A stretch of 64,000 bases of DNA from Ignavibacteriota bacterium (lineage in GTDB: Bacteria; Bacteroidota; Ignavibacteria; Ignavibacteriales; Melioribacteraceae), in contig JADJOX010000007.1 in NCBI GenBank assembly GCA_016713565.1, positions 796,501 to 860,500 of the forward strand, written 5' to 3'. Numbering within the stretch: the first letter of the stretch is position 1; each line of letters begins with the position of its first letter. The position numbers and the translations under genes are program-made. Below, piece by piece: positions 54,032 to 63,623 of the stretch. The notes below the pieces were generated by a model. It saw nothing but the letters and a program-made list of their open reading frames with translations. It made no database searches and was not told the DNA's origin.

Positions 54032-56341
54032 ATGAAATATTTTTTAATAATATTTTCCTTCTTTTTTTCACAATTGTATTCACAAAAAGATTCAACAACA
54101 TATCAATGGCCGGTACCTCCTCTAAATTCGAGTCAAGGAATAACCGGAGCGTTTGCAGAATTTAGAAATACAGGCAGCTCGGATCATTTTCATAACGCGG
54201 TTGATATTTCAGAGCCGGACGGAAACCCAGTATTTCCTTCCATGGATGGTGTTGTATATTCTTTAGATAATAACGGTTATGATTCTTATATAAATGTTAA
54301 ATCTATAATAAATGGCAAAAAGAAACATATGACTTATTATCATGTTGTTCCAAATCCTAATTTAGTTGTTGGGCAGCAAGTTTATACCGGTCTAACTGTT
54401 TTAGGAACAATATTCGTAACCGCAGGTCATGTTCATTTAATCGAAAGAGAATTTGTGAATGTTTCTTCAAGCAGTTTAGGCACTGAAATAAATCCGATAA
54501 GACCTGAAGGCGGATTGTATCCGTTTGAGGATACTTTTCCTCCAGTAATTGAGTCATCAACCTTAAAATTCTGCGTAGATAAAACAAACAAGGAAATTTC
54601 TTCAAATCAACTTTATGGAAAAGTGGATTTCCAGATTAAAGTTAGAGAGATAAACGGAACAAATTCGGTAAATGTAAACAACGGAACATACATTTTAGGA
54701 TATAGAATTTTGAGCGAAAATGGAGATCAAGTAATTTATGAACCTGAAAACAATGGTGTAAAATATAGATTTTACTTTCTTCCAAATGATAGTTATGTTC
54801 ATAACGTTTACGTAAAAAATGTGGCAACACTTTCTGATCCTTATTATTGGGTAACAAACGGAAAAGGCGAAAATCAAATAAATGCCGATCATACGGTTCC
54901 AAACAATTACTTAGATACTGATTTGCTTGACGCCGGAAATTACACGCTTGAAATTTTTACCGAAGATACAAGAGGCAGTTCTTCATCTAAAAGATTTCCT
55001 ATATCAGTAAAAAAATTACCTCCAAAACTCAAATCTGTAATTTCAAAAAATGATTCAATTGAATTAAAATGGGAAAAATATAACATCAATAATCTTAAAG
55101 GTTACAGAATTTATTATTCGGATGATGGAAATACTAGTAATTGGAAAGTTGCTGCGGATGAAAAATTATTAGATAACGAGAAAACAAGTATATCATTTTC
55201 ATCTCCAAGTGAATTTATTATTCCATCAAACAAATTCCAATTTTATTTTTATTTAACTGCAATTGATTCTGCAGGCAATGAATCAACCGGGAGTGACGTT
55301 TATTCTGTTGCTATTTTTTCCAATGATAAAAACTTTTTAATTGTAGACGGCTTCAGCAGATACGGAAATGATAGTCGCTGTATTGAACCTCAACATTCAT
55401 ATAATACTTTTTATTTTAATTCCTTAATATCAAATAACGGCAGTAATATTTCATCTTGTTTGGATGAAGTAATTGCCAACGAAGAATTGGATTTAAATAT
55501 TTTTGATTTAGTAATTTGGTTTACCGGAGATAACTCAGCAGCGGATAATACTTTCGTAAATTTAGAGCAATATAAAGTCGCATTATATTTGGAACAAGGC
55601 GGAAAAATATTAATTTCGGGCAGCAATATCGGTCAGGATTTGGATGTGCAAAGTTCATATTCGGAATCTTCCGATACGTTGTTTTATCATCAATACTTAA
55701 AATCCGTTTTGATGCACGATGGACTTGATCTGCTGAATGAACTTCACGGAGAAGAAGGAACCAAATTTTCAGATTTCAATTCATCATTTGCTGATGCCGC
55801 TCCAGATGATATTGAACCGATAAACGGTGGCGCTACAATTTTAAATTATAACTTTGATTATGATAGAGAAGGTCTGCATAGAAAAGGCGGAGTCTCGTTT
55901 ACAGGTCAATTTGGTGAAAGTTTGGAAACCGGACAAATGATTTATTTTTCTTTTCCGTTTGAATCAATAGAAAATGAAATTAACAGAAATAAATTAATGA
56001 GATTGGTTTTAGAATATTTCAATTTAAAAATAACAGATGCTGATAAAGAAATAGCCGTAAAAAACGAATTTAAGTTGCAGCAAAATTTCCCGAATCCGTT
56101 TAATCCAACAACAACAATTGAATATAATATTCATGCAAACGCGAGAGACGAAATGCAAAACGTTGAATTAAATATTTATGATGTTCTTGGAAGAAAAGTC
56201 GGTGTTTTGGTTAATCAAAAACAAAAGTCCGGAAATTATAAAATTGAATTTGACGCAAGTAATTTTTCAAGCGGAGTTTATCTTTACCGATTAAAAACCG
56301 GTAATTTTATTCAAACAAAAAAAATGATTCTTATAAAATAA
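54032..56341 (+). CDS. T9SS-exported M23-family peptidase-like protein
   Basis: The 769-residue protein has a signal peptide (about 1-17). The LytM/M23 domain keeps its zinc residues: H54 and D58 (DHFHNAVDIS), H104 (YYHVV) and H133-V-H135 (GHVHLIE). Within VFPSMDGVVYSLDNNGYDSYINVK the fold is clear. Later there is a fibronectin-type domain (KLKSVISKNDSIELKWEKY, GYRIYYSDDG), a middle region of unknown fold (VIWFTGDNSAADNTF), and a T9SS type A sorting domain (LQQNFPNPFNPTTTIEYNI ... SGVYLYRLKTGNFIQTKKMILIK). An extracellular peptidoglycan or peptide hydrolase is plausible. A FnIII-like linker before the sorting domain is common for T9SS cargo. Confidence 0.83.
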   Translation: MKYFLIIFSFFFSQLYSQKDSTTYQWPVPPLNSSQGITGAFAEFRNTGSSDHFHNAVDISEPDGNPVFPSMDGVVYSLDNNGYDSYINVKSIINGKKKHMTYYHVVPNPNLVVGQQVYTGLTVLGTIFVTAGHVHLIEREFVNVSSSSLGTEINPIRPEGGLYPFEDTFPPVIESSTLKFCVDKTNKEISSNQLYGKVDFQIKVREINGTNSVNVNNGTYILGYRILSENGDQVIYEPENNGVKYRFYFLPNDSYVHNVYVKNVATLSDPYYWVTNGKGENQINADHTVPNNYLDTDLLDAGNYTLEIFTEDTRGSSSSKRFPISVKKLPPKLKSVISKNDSIELKWEKYNINNLKGYRIYYSDDGNTSNWKVAADEKLLDNEKTSISFSSPSEFIIPSNKFQFYFYLTAIDSAGNESTGSDVYSVAIFSNDKNFLIVDGFSRYGNDSRCIEPQHSYNTFYFNSLISNNGSNISSCLDEVIANEELDLNIFDLVIWFTGDNSAADNTFVNLEQYKVALYLEQGGKILISGSNIGQDLDVQSSYSESSDTLFYHQYLKSVLMHDGLDLLNELHGEEGTKFSDFNSSFADAAPDDIEPINGGATILNYNFDYDREGLHRKGGVSFTGQFGESLETGQMIYFSFPFESIENEINRNKLMRLVLEYFNLKITDADKEIAVKNEFKLQQNFPNPFNPTTTIEYNIHANARDEMQNVELNIYDVLGRKVGVLVNQKQKSGNYKIEFDASNFSSGVYLYRLKTGNFIQTKKMILIK

Positions 56342-56350
56342 AGTAACGTA

Positions 56351-57313
56351 ATGAAAATATTTAATAAAATTTTATTAATAATCTTAATTATTAATTTTCC
56401 GCAATTATTTGCTCAAAGTGAGTTATCTTTTAATAAAAAAATAATTGGAGAAAATTATTTTAATAGTAGAAAATTAGTTTTAGATATCCAGGAGAATGGA
56501 ATTACGAAGTACATTTTTGAAAAGGAACTTTTACCTTATCAGTCAATTCCTCAGGTATATTTAATAGACTCCGCAAAATTCTGTTTGACTTTTCCAAGTG
56601 ATGGTTCGATTGAGTTTTATCAAAATAAAATAATGACTAATAAATATTTTTTCTACAAATCGCACCCAAAAAATGAACAAACTTTACACTTTGCTAATAA
56701 TAGTTTTGAGTCCGCGATTTTATTTTCTGAAAATCAAAAAAACAAAATATTTATTTTTGATTTAGTTGGAAATTTAAAGGATTCAATAATTGCTGAAGAT
56801 GGAATAATTTCTGGATTTACCATTTCTAACAAGAATAATTTTATTGCGTATTCATTTTATAATTGGGAAACCGAAGATATAAATAATAAATCAATTATAT
56901 TTGATAGAAAGAACGATAAAATACTTGAGACCGAAGAAAAATTTTGGTGCGGAAAATTTAATTCTGATGATAATAATTTTTTAGGCTTCACAAATAAAAA
57001 TTCATTTTGCTATAATATTTCAACCAAAAAACTTCTTTGGAAATCTGATTTAGCTAATGATGAGATTTACTTGGACGGAATTTGGTATAATAATAATACG
57101 TTGTTAATTAAAGCCGAAGCTCCCGAATTGAAAGATGGAAATTGGATTTATAACAAAGCTAATATTTTATCTATAAACAGTAACGGCGATGAAAATATAA
57201 TTCAAATTGTTAATTCATCATTTTCAAAAATTAACTTTGAAAAAGCCCAAAACAAGATATTGCTTAAAGCTGATGAAAGATTAGTTGAATTAGAAAAATT
57301 AATTATTGACTGA
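56351..57313 (+). CDS. Exported protein of unknown function, probably beta-propeller
   Basis: The 320-residue protein has a signal peptide ending LFAQ (about 21). The rest consists of repeating strand blocks with Asn/Lys-rich loops (IFIFDLVGNLKDSIIAEDGIISGFTISNKNNFIAYSFY, EKFWCGKFNSDDNNFLGFTNKNSF, KLLWKSDLANDEIYLDGIWY), suggesting a propeller. No family is recognised. It lies 9 nt after the M23/T9SS gene, probably in the same transcript, and its last 11 bp overlap the convergent MORN-repeat gene. Confidence 0.65.
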   Translation: MKIFNKILLIILIINFPQLFAQSELSFNKKIIGENYFNSRKLVLDIQENGITKYIFEKELLPYQSIPQVYLIDSAKFCLTFPSDGSIEFYQNKIMTNKYFFYKSHPKNEQTLHFANNSFESAILFSENQKNKIFIFDLVGNLKDSIIAEDGIISGFTISNKNNFIAYSFYNWETEDINNKSIIFDRKNDKILETEEKFWCGKFNSDDNNFLGFTNKNSFCYNISTKKLLWKSDLANDEIYLDGIWYNNNTLLIKAEAPELKDGNWIYNKANILSINSNGDENIIQIVNSSFSKINFEKAQNKILLKADERLVELEKLIID

Positions 57314-58607
57314 TTTTTAATCCTTTTTCATTGTAAAAAGTCTGTGAAACTAACGAATCTTGGGAAAAAATCTTTTCAAATTTCAATAAACCATTTTTCT
57401 GATATTCATAAAATTTACCGTCCATTTTTCCGTCTTTGAACATTCCGTAATTTCTTACTTTACCGTCTTCAAAAAATTTAGTACTTATTCCGTTGAGTAA
57501 ATTATCTTTATAAACAAATTCCGATTCAATATTTCCGCTATCAAAATAAATATACTGCTTTCCATCTAACTTATCATCAAGGTAATTCAATTTAATTTCC
57601 AGAATATTATTCGATTTATAGAAATAAGATTCGCCGTTTAATTTATCATTACTATATTTTAATTTGGCTGAAATAACGCCCAAAGTATCATATTCATAAG
57701 TAATTCCGTCTTTATCTCCGTACATATAATTTACTTCTTTAAAGATAACGCCGTTTTCATAATAGTAAGTGCAAAGTGAATCGAGTTTTTCATCCCTGTA
57801 ATTTAACACTGCTTTGATAAAGCCGCCCGGATAATAATATTTATTTATTCCGCTAATTTTACCTTCTTTAAAATTCAGTTCGGATTTTAAAGTGCCGTCT
57901 TCATAAAATTCTGTAAAGCTTTCTTCAAGTTTTTCAAATTTACCAACAATATCATATCTGACACGTTTTACTATTTGTCCGTTATTGTAAGTGTCAATTA
58001 CTTTTATTGATTTATCGGGATAATAAAAATAAGAAGTTCCATCAAGAACTCCGTTTTTATAGTTTGCGTCTAGCGCTACGCCGCCATAATTATTATAAAC
58101 TTTACTAATTCCTTCAAGTTTACCGTTAACATAATTTCTTTCCACTTCCAGCTTTCCGTTTTCAAAAAATAATTTGGAAATGCCGTTTAACTTGCCGTTT
58201 TCATACTGCCAAATACCTTGAATTGCTCCGCTTTTATAGAATGTTTTTGTAAAACCCTGCTGAACATTGTTTTCATAATGTGGAATTGACCAGATTTCTC
58301 CCGTTTCGTAATACCAAGTCGCGTCGCCTTCGAGTTTTCCGTTAACGTAATTCCAAATCATGCTTAACGAGCCATCCATAAAATACCAATTGGAAATTCC
58401 TTCTTCCTTTCCATCGATAAATTTCCATTCTTTCCATAGCGAGCCCGTATCATAAAATTCTTTATAAGTCCCATTTTTTTTGCCGTTTACATAAACGCCT
58501 TCACTTTCAAGTTTCCCATTTGGGTAATAAGTTTTCTTAATTTCACTTGATTGCGAAAATGCGAACGAGGATAATAAAATTAACAGCGGAATAATTTTGT
58601 TAAGCAT
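57303..58607 (-). CDS. Exported MORN/YwqK-type repeat protein
   Basis: The 434-residue protein has a signal peptide ending FAFSQ (about 19). Close to eighteen short repeats follow of the form YY-x2-G-x-L-...-Y-x-NGK-x-x-G, for example YYPNGKLESEGVYVNGKKNGTY, YMFVNGKLEG-like units and FFEDGKVRNYGMFKDGKMDGKFYEY. This is the MORN-related repeat found in YwqK family proteins, where some are antitoxin-like; here the signal peptide indicates an exported structural or binding protein. Its stop overlaps the end of the plus-strand gene. Confidence 0.85.
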   Translation of the reverse strand: MLNKIIPLLILLSSFAFSQSSEIKKTYYPNGKLESEGVYVNGKKNGTYKEFYDTGSLWKEWKFIDGKEEGISNWYFMDGSLSMIWNYVNGKLEGDATWYYETGEIWSIPHYENNVQQGFTKTFYKSGAIQGIWQYENGKLNGISKLFFENGKLEVERNYVNGKLEGISKVYNNYGGVALDANYKNGVLDGTSYFYYPDKSIKVIDTYNNGQIVKRVRYDIVGKFEKLEESFTEFYEDGTLKSELNFKEGKISGINKYYYPGGFIKAVLNYRDEKLDSLCTYYYENGVIFKEVNYMYGDKDGITYEYDTLGVISAKLKYSNDKLNGESYFYKSNNILEIKLNYLDDKLDGKQYIYFDSGNIESEFVYKDNLLNGISTKFFEDGKVRNYGMFKDGKMDGKFYEYQKNGLLKFEKIFSQDSLVSQTFYNEKGLKISQ

Positions 58608-58659
58608 AATTTTTGAATATTTTTTTATAGAATATCGAATTTTAGTGGAAACTATTTAC

Positions 58660-59061
58660 TCAGACCAAACTTTTAAGTTTTTCTCTTATAAAATTTTCGT
58701 CTTTCACTCCAACATAAAACCCTTCAATAGTTTTTGTTCCCAAAAAAATTAGCGAAGGTGTGCCCATAATGCCAAAGGCTTTTGCAGTTTGTAAATCCTT
58801 GCTTACATCTATTGATAAAAAACAATTAAATTCATTTTTAAGTTTTTCAATTATAGGCGTCTGAACTTTGCAATTATGACAACTTGGAGAATGAAAATAC
58901 AAGACACTTTTTTTATTTTTAATTTTACCGGAAATCTCAGAATTTATCATATCATAAGGAATAATTTTACCAACACTTCTTTTTGATTTCAAATACATAA
59001 AAAATTGAAATAAAATGAAAATTCCAATTAATATTATTACAACAGTAAAAAATAAATCCAC
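58660..59061 (-). CDS. Membrane-anchored thioredoxin-like protein
   Basis: The 133-residue protein has an N-terminal membrane anchor (about 4-23, FTVVIILIGIFILFQFFMYL). The thioredoxin fold has active site C61-H-N-C64 in FHSPSCHNCKVQTPIIEKL and the cis-proline loop MGTPSLIFLG. Anchored thioredoxins on the outer face reduce periplasmic disulfides or assist cytochrome maturation; the precise partner is unknown. The start is GTG at 59061 with AAGGA upstream; no suitable ATG exists. It is divergent from the thioesterase gene. Confidence 0.83.
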   Translation of the reverse strand: MDLFFTVVIILIGIFILFQFFMYLKSKRSVGKIIPYDMINSEISGKIKNKKSVLYFHSPSCHNCKVQTPIIEKLKNEFNCFLSIDVSKDLQTAKAFGIMGTPSLIFLGTKTIEGFYVGVKDENFIREKLKSLV

Positions 59062-59152
59062 AAAAAATCCTTTTTAAGCTTATAAATAAATACTATTTTA
59101 CACCGGAAATATAACTAATATTTTTTTATTGATAATCGCTAATGAGTGAAAA

Positions 59153-59551
59153 ATGTACAGTGTTGAATATAAAGTAATGTTTTCGGATACAGATCCGGGC
59201 GGAATAATGTTTTTTGCAAACTATTTTAAAATTGCTCATTTTGCGTATGAACAGTTTTTCGCGAGTTTTAATTTGAAGAAAAATTATTTTCAAAATGATG
59301 AGTTTGTTATTCCAATTATAAATTCTAATGGAGATTTTAAAGCTCCAGTCAAATTCGGCGATACAATAATCTGCGGAGTTTTTGTCGAAAAAATTGGAAC
59401 CACTTCTTTTACACTTAATTATGAATTATTGGTAAACGACAGAATTGCGGCAGAAATAAAGACAACTCACGTTTTTGTAAAAAAATCAGATTTTAAGAAA
59501 GCTGAACTGCCGGAAGATTTGAAGGAATGTCTCAAGCAGCATTCAATTTAA
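59153..59551 (+). CDS. Hotdog-fold acyl-CoA thioesterase (4HBT family), possible DHNA-CoA hydrolase
   Basis: The 132-residue protein begins EYKVMFSDTDPGGIMFFANYFKIAHFAYEQFF. This is the signature of 4-hydroxybenzoyl-CoA/1,4-dihydroxy-2-naphthoyl-CoA thioesterases, with the catalytic Asp in FSDTDPGG. It ends 10 nt from the end of menE and belongs to the same neighbourhood, so hydrolysis of DHNA-CoA, the step between MenB and MenA, is a fair inference. A general acyl-CoA thioesterase is the alternative. Confidence 0.78.
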   Translation: MYSVEYKVMFSDTDPGGIMFFANYFKIAHFAYEQFFASFNLKKNYFQNDEFVIPIINSNGDFKAPVKFGDTIICGVFVEKIGTTSFTLNYELLVNDRIAAEIKTTHVFVKKSDFKKAELPEDLKECLKQHSI

Positions 59552-59560
59552 GATTTTGCG

Positions 59561-60994
59561 TTAATTCTCCTTTTTAATTTTCCCCAAGGCTGTTCTCGGA
59601 AATTTTTTAACGAATAAAATTTCTTTGGGAAGTTTATATGATGCCAAATTATTTCTTAAAATTTGATAGACTCCGTTTTTAAATTTCTCAGAAGATATTC
59701 TTTCAAAAATTAAAATATATGATTCTCCCCATTTTTCATCCGCAATTTTTATTGTTTCAAATGAGTCAACATAATTATTTTGAATTACATTTCTTATTTC
59801 ATTTAATGAAATATTTTCACCTCCGGAAATTATAATATCGTCTTTTCTGCCAATAATATGCAGATTGCCTTTTTCATCAATTTTGCCATGATCATTTGTA
59901 AAATATTTACCGGTTCTTAAATTATTATTTTTTTGATTTTTGTAATATGATAATGCAACTGAATCAGAAATTATTACAATCTCACCAATATTTCCATCTT
60001 TAATTTTTCTCCCGTTTTTTCCAATAATTTTTAAATCAACATTCGGGAAAGTTACACCTGCCGAAATTCCGTTTTCCTTTAAATTATTTATTTCCGCAAA
60101 AGTAACCATTGATGAAGTTTCGGTAGAACCGTAAACATTACAAATTGGAAATCCTTTTTGAATTGATTCGGATATTAAATTTTGAGCAGCGGGTCCGCCG
60201 CCGATAAATATTATTCTTAAATTTTTCCAAACATTGATTTCTTTATCCAACATTTTTTTCAGCATTGCCGGTACCAAAGAAATTAAACTAGGTTTATACT
60301 TTTTAATTGAATTAACTAATTCATTTTCCTTTAATGATGTTGGAATTGCAAGAACAGCGCCGGATAATATTGCTCTTGTAATTATCGAAAATCCGCCAAT
60401 GTGAAAAAATGGAAGTGAGGCCAGCCAGATATCGGTTTCTTTATGTTTAATAAATTTATTGCTTGAATAAAAACTTGAATAAAGATTTTTATAAGTAAGT
60501 TCAACCAACTTTGGATTTCCGGTAGAGCCCGAAGAATAAATCATTACCGCGGTTTTAGATACATTAAATCTTTCAAAATCTCTAAAATTATTTTTCGATT
60601 TTAATTTATTGATTTCAAAATTTATTGTTGATTTTTCTTCCTTAAAGAGTTTATTGAAATGTTTTCCAATTGTTATAAGAAACTGCGAATCTGAATGAAT
60701 AATCAAATTTTTTATTTCGTTTTCTTTCAGTCTATTATTTATTAAAATCGGAATTGCCCCAATAAACCAAAGCGCATTTATAACAATAACGAACTCCAAA
60801 TTATTTTGGGAAATTATAGAAACGTGATCTTCTGATTTAATTCCCTTTTGAATAAAAAAAAGAGAAGTCAATTTCGACAATTTAAAAATCTGCGAATATG
60901 AAAACTGTTTACCGTTAGTTTTAATAAATATTTTATGCGGATTTTTTTTGAACTGCTGAACTAACCAAAAATTATTTTGTGATTTTATCTTCAT
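59561..60994 (-). CDS. menE: o-Succinylbenzoate-CoA ligase
   Basis: The 477-residue adenylate-forming enzyme activates o-succinylbenzoate to its CoA thioester. The AMP-binding loop is MIYSSGSTGNPKLVELTYKNL; the usual Gly after PK is Leu here. Further motifs are LPFFHIGGFSIITRAIL, NVYGSTETSSMVTFAE, YFTNDHGKIDEKGNLHIIGRKDDIIISGGENI and the catalytic C-terminal K in FPRTALGKIKKEN. Gene context with menA, menB, menH and menD supports MenE over other acyl-CoA synthetases. Confidence 0.9.
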   Translation of the reverse strand: MKIKSQNNFWLVQQFKKNPHKIFIKTNGKQFSYSQIFKLSKLTSLFFIQKGIKSEDHVSIISQNNLEFVIVINALWFIGAIPILINNRLKENEIKNLIIHSDSQFLITIGKHFNKLFKEEKSTINFEINKLKSKNNFRDFERFNVSKTAVMIYSSGSTGNPKLVELTYKNLYSSFYSSNKFIKHKETDIWLASLPFFHIGGFSIITRAILSGAVLAIPTSLKENELVNSIKKYKPSLISLVPAMLKKMLDKEINVWKNLRIIFIGGGPAAQNLISESIQKGFPICNVYGSTETSSMVTFAEINNLKENGISAGVTFPNVDLKIIGKNGRKIKDGNIGEIVIISDSVALSYYKNQKNNNLRTGKYFTNDHGKIDEKGNLHIIGRKDDIIISGGENISLNEIRNVIQNNYVDSFETIKIADEKWGESYILIFERISSEKFKNGVYQILRNNLASYKLPKEILFVKKFPRTALGKIKKEN

Positions 60995-61055
60995 GATTAA
61001 AAATTATTTTCAAAACGAAAAGTAATAAAATCTAATAGATTTGTATATGCTGAAT

Positions 61056-61952
61056 TTAAAGAAGAATCCCAATTGCAAATAGAAAACCGTAAAAAGCCGA
61101 AAGTTTTGCGGTAAGTTCTAAAGTTTTATTAAGCTCTTTTCCAGTATAAGAAAATATCATTTTGATGAGTTTTACCGCGAGAGGCAAAGTTAATAAAGGA
61201 AGAAAAACAAACAATCTTTGGTTGTAAGTAAAGTAAACAACAAATAAAATTAAATAAGATAATATCATAAATACCAAATATTGATATTGTGTAAAGCGCC
61301 TTCCCATTTTAACCGCAAGAGTATTTTTACCAACTTCCCTATCTTCATCAATATCTCTATAATTGTTTACAACCAAAATGTTTGTAATTAATGCTCCCAC
61401 TGGAATTGAAGCCCAAATTGCCAATGTCGAAACATCAACAACTTGAACATAGTATGTACCAACTGTTCCAACAACACCGAAGAAAAGAAATACAAAAACA
61501 TCACCTAAGCCGTTATATGCAAGCGGATACGGACCGGCTGTATATGCTATTCCGGCAAATATGGATAAAAGTCCTATTAACAGTGTGATCCAAGTAGAAA
61601 TGTATACTAAGTACAAACCTAAAATAAAAGTCGTAAAAAAAACTAAAACGATCGCTATTTTCATTTCATTAACAGTTATCAATCCGGAAGCCAAAACTCT
61701 TACCGGACCTTTTCTTGTTTCATTATCCGCACCTGACAAAAAATCATAAAGATCATTAACGAAATTTGTTCCTATTTGAATTAACATTGCACAAATCAAC
61801 GCAACAGCAGCTGCAAGAAAATTTACTTTTGTTTCAAACGAGACTATAGAAGTTCCGATCAAAACTGGAACAACTGCCGCAGGTAAAGTCTTTGGTCTGC
61901 TAGCCAAAGTCCAAGTATCAAATTTTGTTAACGCTTTTAAAGTTTCAGTCAT
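61056..61952 (-). CDS. menA: 1,4-Dihydroxy-2-naphthoate polyprenyltransferase
   Basis: The 298-residue UbiA-family integral membrane protein attaches the isoprenoid tail to DHNA. It opens ASRPKTLPAAVVPVLIGTSI. The two Mg-diphosphate motifs are NFVNDLYDFLSGADN and NNYRDIDEDREVGKNTLAVKMG. About eight or nine hydrophobic spans are present. It starts right after the menB stop (TAAAATATG), indicating tight coupling. Confidence 0.95.
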   Translation of the reverse strand: MTETLKALTKFDTWTLASRPKTLPAAVVPVLIGTSIVSFETKVNFLAAAVALICAMLIQIGTNFVNDLYDFLSGADNETRKGPVRVLASGLITVNEMKIAIVLVFFTTFILGLYLVYISTWITLLIGLLSIFAGIAYTAGPYPLAYNGLGDVFVFLFFGVVGTVGTYYVQVVDVSTLAIWASIPVGALITNILVVNNYRDIDEDREVGKNTLAVKMGRRFTQYQYLVFMILSYLILFVVYFTYNQRLFVFLPLLTLPLAVKLIKMIFSYTGKELNKTLELTAKLSAFYGFLFAIGILL

Positions 61953-61955
61953 ATT

Positions 61956-62789
61956 TTATGGTACTCGAGGAAATTTTGAAAAATCCGGCTTTCTTTTTTC
62001 GTTGTATGCTTTTTTTCCTTCTTGGGCTTCTTCGCTCATATAATAAAGCAGAGTAGCATTTCCTGCTAATTCCTGAATTCCCGTTTGTCCGTCAAGTTCC
62101 GCATTAAAAGCGGATTTCAACAATCTAATTGCAAGAGGGCTAAGTTCTAAAATTTGTTTCGCCCAGGTTATTCCTTCTTCCTCCAATTTATCAACAGGAA
62201 CAACTTTGTTAACTAATCCCATTTTTTCTGCTTCTACCGCATTGTATTGTCTGCACAAATACCAAATTTCGCGAGCTTTTTTTTGTCCAACTATTCTTGC
62301 CAAATAACTTGAACCAAAACCTCCGTCAAAACTGCCGACTTTTGGTCCTGTCTGCCCGAAAATCGCATTTTCAGCTGCAATTGTCAAATCGCATACAACA
62401 TGAAGAACGTGCCCTCCGCCAATTGCATAACCGGCAACCAAAGCAATTACGGGTTTAGGAATACTTCTTATTAATTTTTGAAGATCCAAAACATTTAATC
62501 TAGGAATTCCATCTCCGCCGACATAACCTTGATCACCGCGAATTTTTTGATCGCCTCCCGAGCAAAACGCGTATTTTCCATCCTTTGCGGGTCCGTAACC
62601 AGTAAGTAAAATAACTCCGATTTCGGGATCTTCCCTTGAATCCAAAAACGCGTCATACATTTCCAAAACGGTTTCCGGTCTAAACGCATTTCTTTTTTCA
62701 GGTCTGTTTATTGTAATTTTTGAAATGCCTTCATTTTTTTCATATATAATATCTTTATACTCATTAACTTTTTTCCAGTTAAAACTCAT
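61956..62789 (-). CDS. menB: 1,4-Dihydroxy-2-naphthoyl-CoA synthase
   Basis: The 277-residue crotonase-family enzyme closes the second ring of o-succinylbenzoyl-CoA. Characteristic segments are ISKITINRPEKRNAFRPETVLEM, AFCSGGDQKIRGDQGY, IPKPVIALVAGYAIGGGHVLHVVCDLTIAAENAIFGQTGPKVGSFDGG and the C-terminal AYNEKRKPDFSKFPR. It overlaps menH by 4 nt (ATGA). Confidence 0.97.
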   Translation of the reverse strand: MSFNWKKVNEYKDIIYEKNEGISKITINRPEKRNAFRPETVLEMYDAFLDSREDPEIGVILLTGYGPAKDGKYAFCSGGDQKIRGDQGYVGGDGIPRLNVLDLQKLIRSIPKPVIALVAGYAIGGGHVLHVVCDLTIAAENAIFGQTGPKVGSFDGGFGSSYLARIVGQKKAREIWYLCRQYNAVEAEKMGLVNKVVPVDKLEEEGITWAKQILELSPLAIRLLKSAFNAELDGQTGIQELAGNATLLYYMSEEAQEGKKAYNEKRKPDFSKFPRVP

Positions 62790-63622
62790 TTATTTTCCAA
62801 TATATTTTGTAAAAATTTATTTATTAATTTAAGAAATTCTTCCGGTTTTTCTAAATGCGTATTGTGTCCTGCATCATGAATAATTTCCAAGTTTCCGTTT
62901 TGCAAAACCGGCAAAACTGTTCTTGCAATTTCTGTAAACTTCAAATCCAATTCTCCGGTAATAAGTAAAACTTTCATTTTAATGTTATTCGCGAACAGAA
63001 AATAATTTTTCATTTTTCCCGTACTAAAACCTATCAGCGAATTTTGCAATCCGATTTTATTATTAGAATTAATTCTTTCATTTTTAATTTGATTTAATTT
63101 TCCTTCCGATAATTTTTTTAATGATTGAAAAAGCGGTAGTTCAAACCAAAAATCTAAAAATTCATTGAGAGGCATTTCATTTAATTTTTCGGCAATTCGA
63201 ATATCATTGTCTATTCTTTCAACACTTTCATTTTCATCTTTAATTCCAAATGATGTACTTTCAAGAATTAAGGCATTTACATAATTAGGAAACTCATAAG
63301 CAAAATCCAGAGCCAGTCTTCCACCCATTGAATATCCGCAAATAATAATCTCATTTAATTTAAGCTTATCAATAATTTTTTTTAAATATTGAACTTGAGA
63401 ACTCGATGAATATAATTCCATATTTTCCGGTGATGAAGTTTTTCCATGCCCGATCAAATCTATAAATAACGGTGTAAAAACATTTGGAATTTTATTTTCT
63501 ACAAATTTCCAATCGTTTAGATTTCCAGTAAAACCGTGCAAAAATAAAATTGGAGTTTTGGAATGAAGATTTTCAGAATCGTATTTTATATTGAATTCAA
63601 TATCGTCAAATTTTAATGACAT
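62786..63622 (-). CDS. menH: 2-Succinyl-6-hydroxy-2,4-cyclohexadiene-1-carboxylate synthase (MenH, alpha/beta hydrolase)
   Basis: The 278-residue protein has the alpha/beta-hydrolase motif ILFLHGFTGNLNDWK, the nucleophile Ser in CGYSMGGRLALDFA, Asp in TGELDLKF and His in IHDAGHNTHLEKPEEF. MenH eliminates pyruvate from the MenD product. The frame extends further upstream into the menD end, but the ATG at 63622, one base after the menD stop, gives a standard N-terminus. Sequence alone cannot exclude another hydrolase; context makes MenH likely. Confidence 0.88.
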   Translation of the reverse strand: MSLKFDDIEFNIKYDSENLHSKTPILFLHGFTGNLNDWKFVENKIPNVFTPLFIDLIGHGKTSSPENMELYSSSSQVQYLKKIIDKLKLNEIIICGYSMGGRLALDFAYEFPNYVNALILESTSFGIKDENESVERIDNDIRIAEKLNEMPLNEFLDFWFELPLFQSLKKLSEGKLNQIKNERINSNNKIGLQNSLIGFSTGKMKNYFLFANNIKMKVLLITGELDLKFTEIARTVLPVLQNGNLEIIHDAGHNTHLEKPEEFLKLINKFLQNILENK

Positions 63623-63623
63623 A

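Noticed and set aside
54357..54902. Several minus-strand open frames inside the M23/T9SS gene
   Set aside because: No ribosome sites, no recognisable motifs, and the plus-strand gene is strongly supported.
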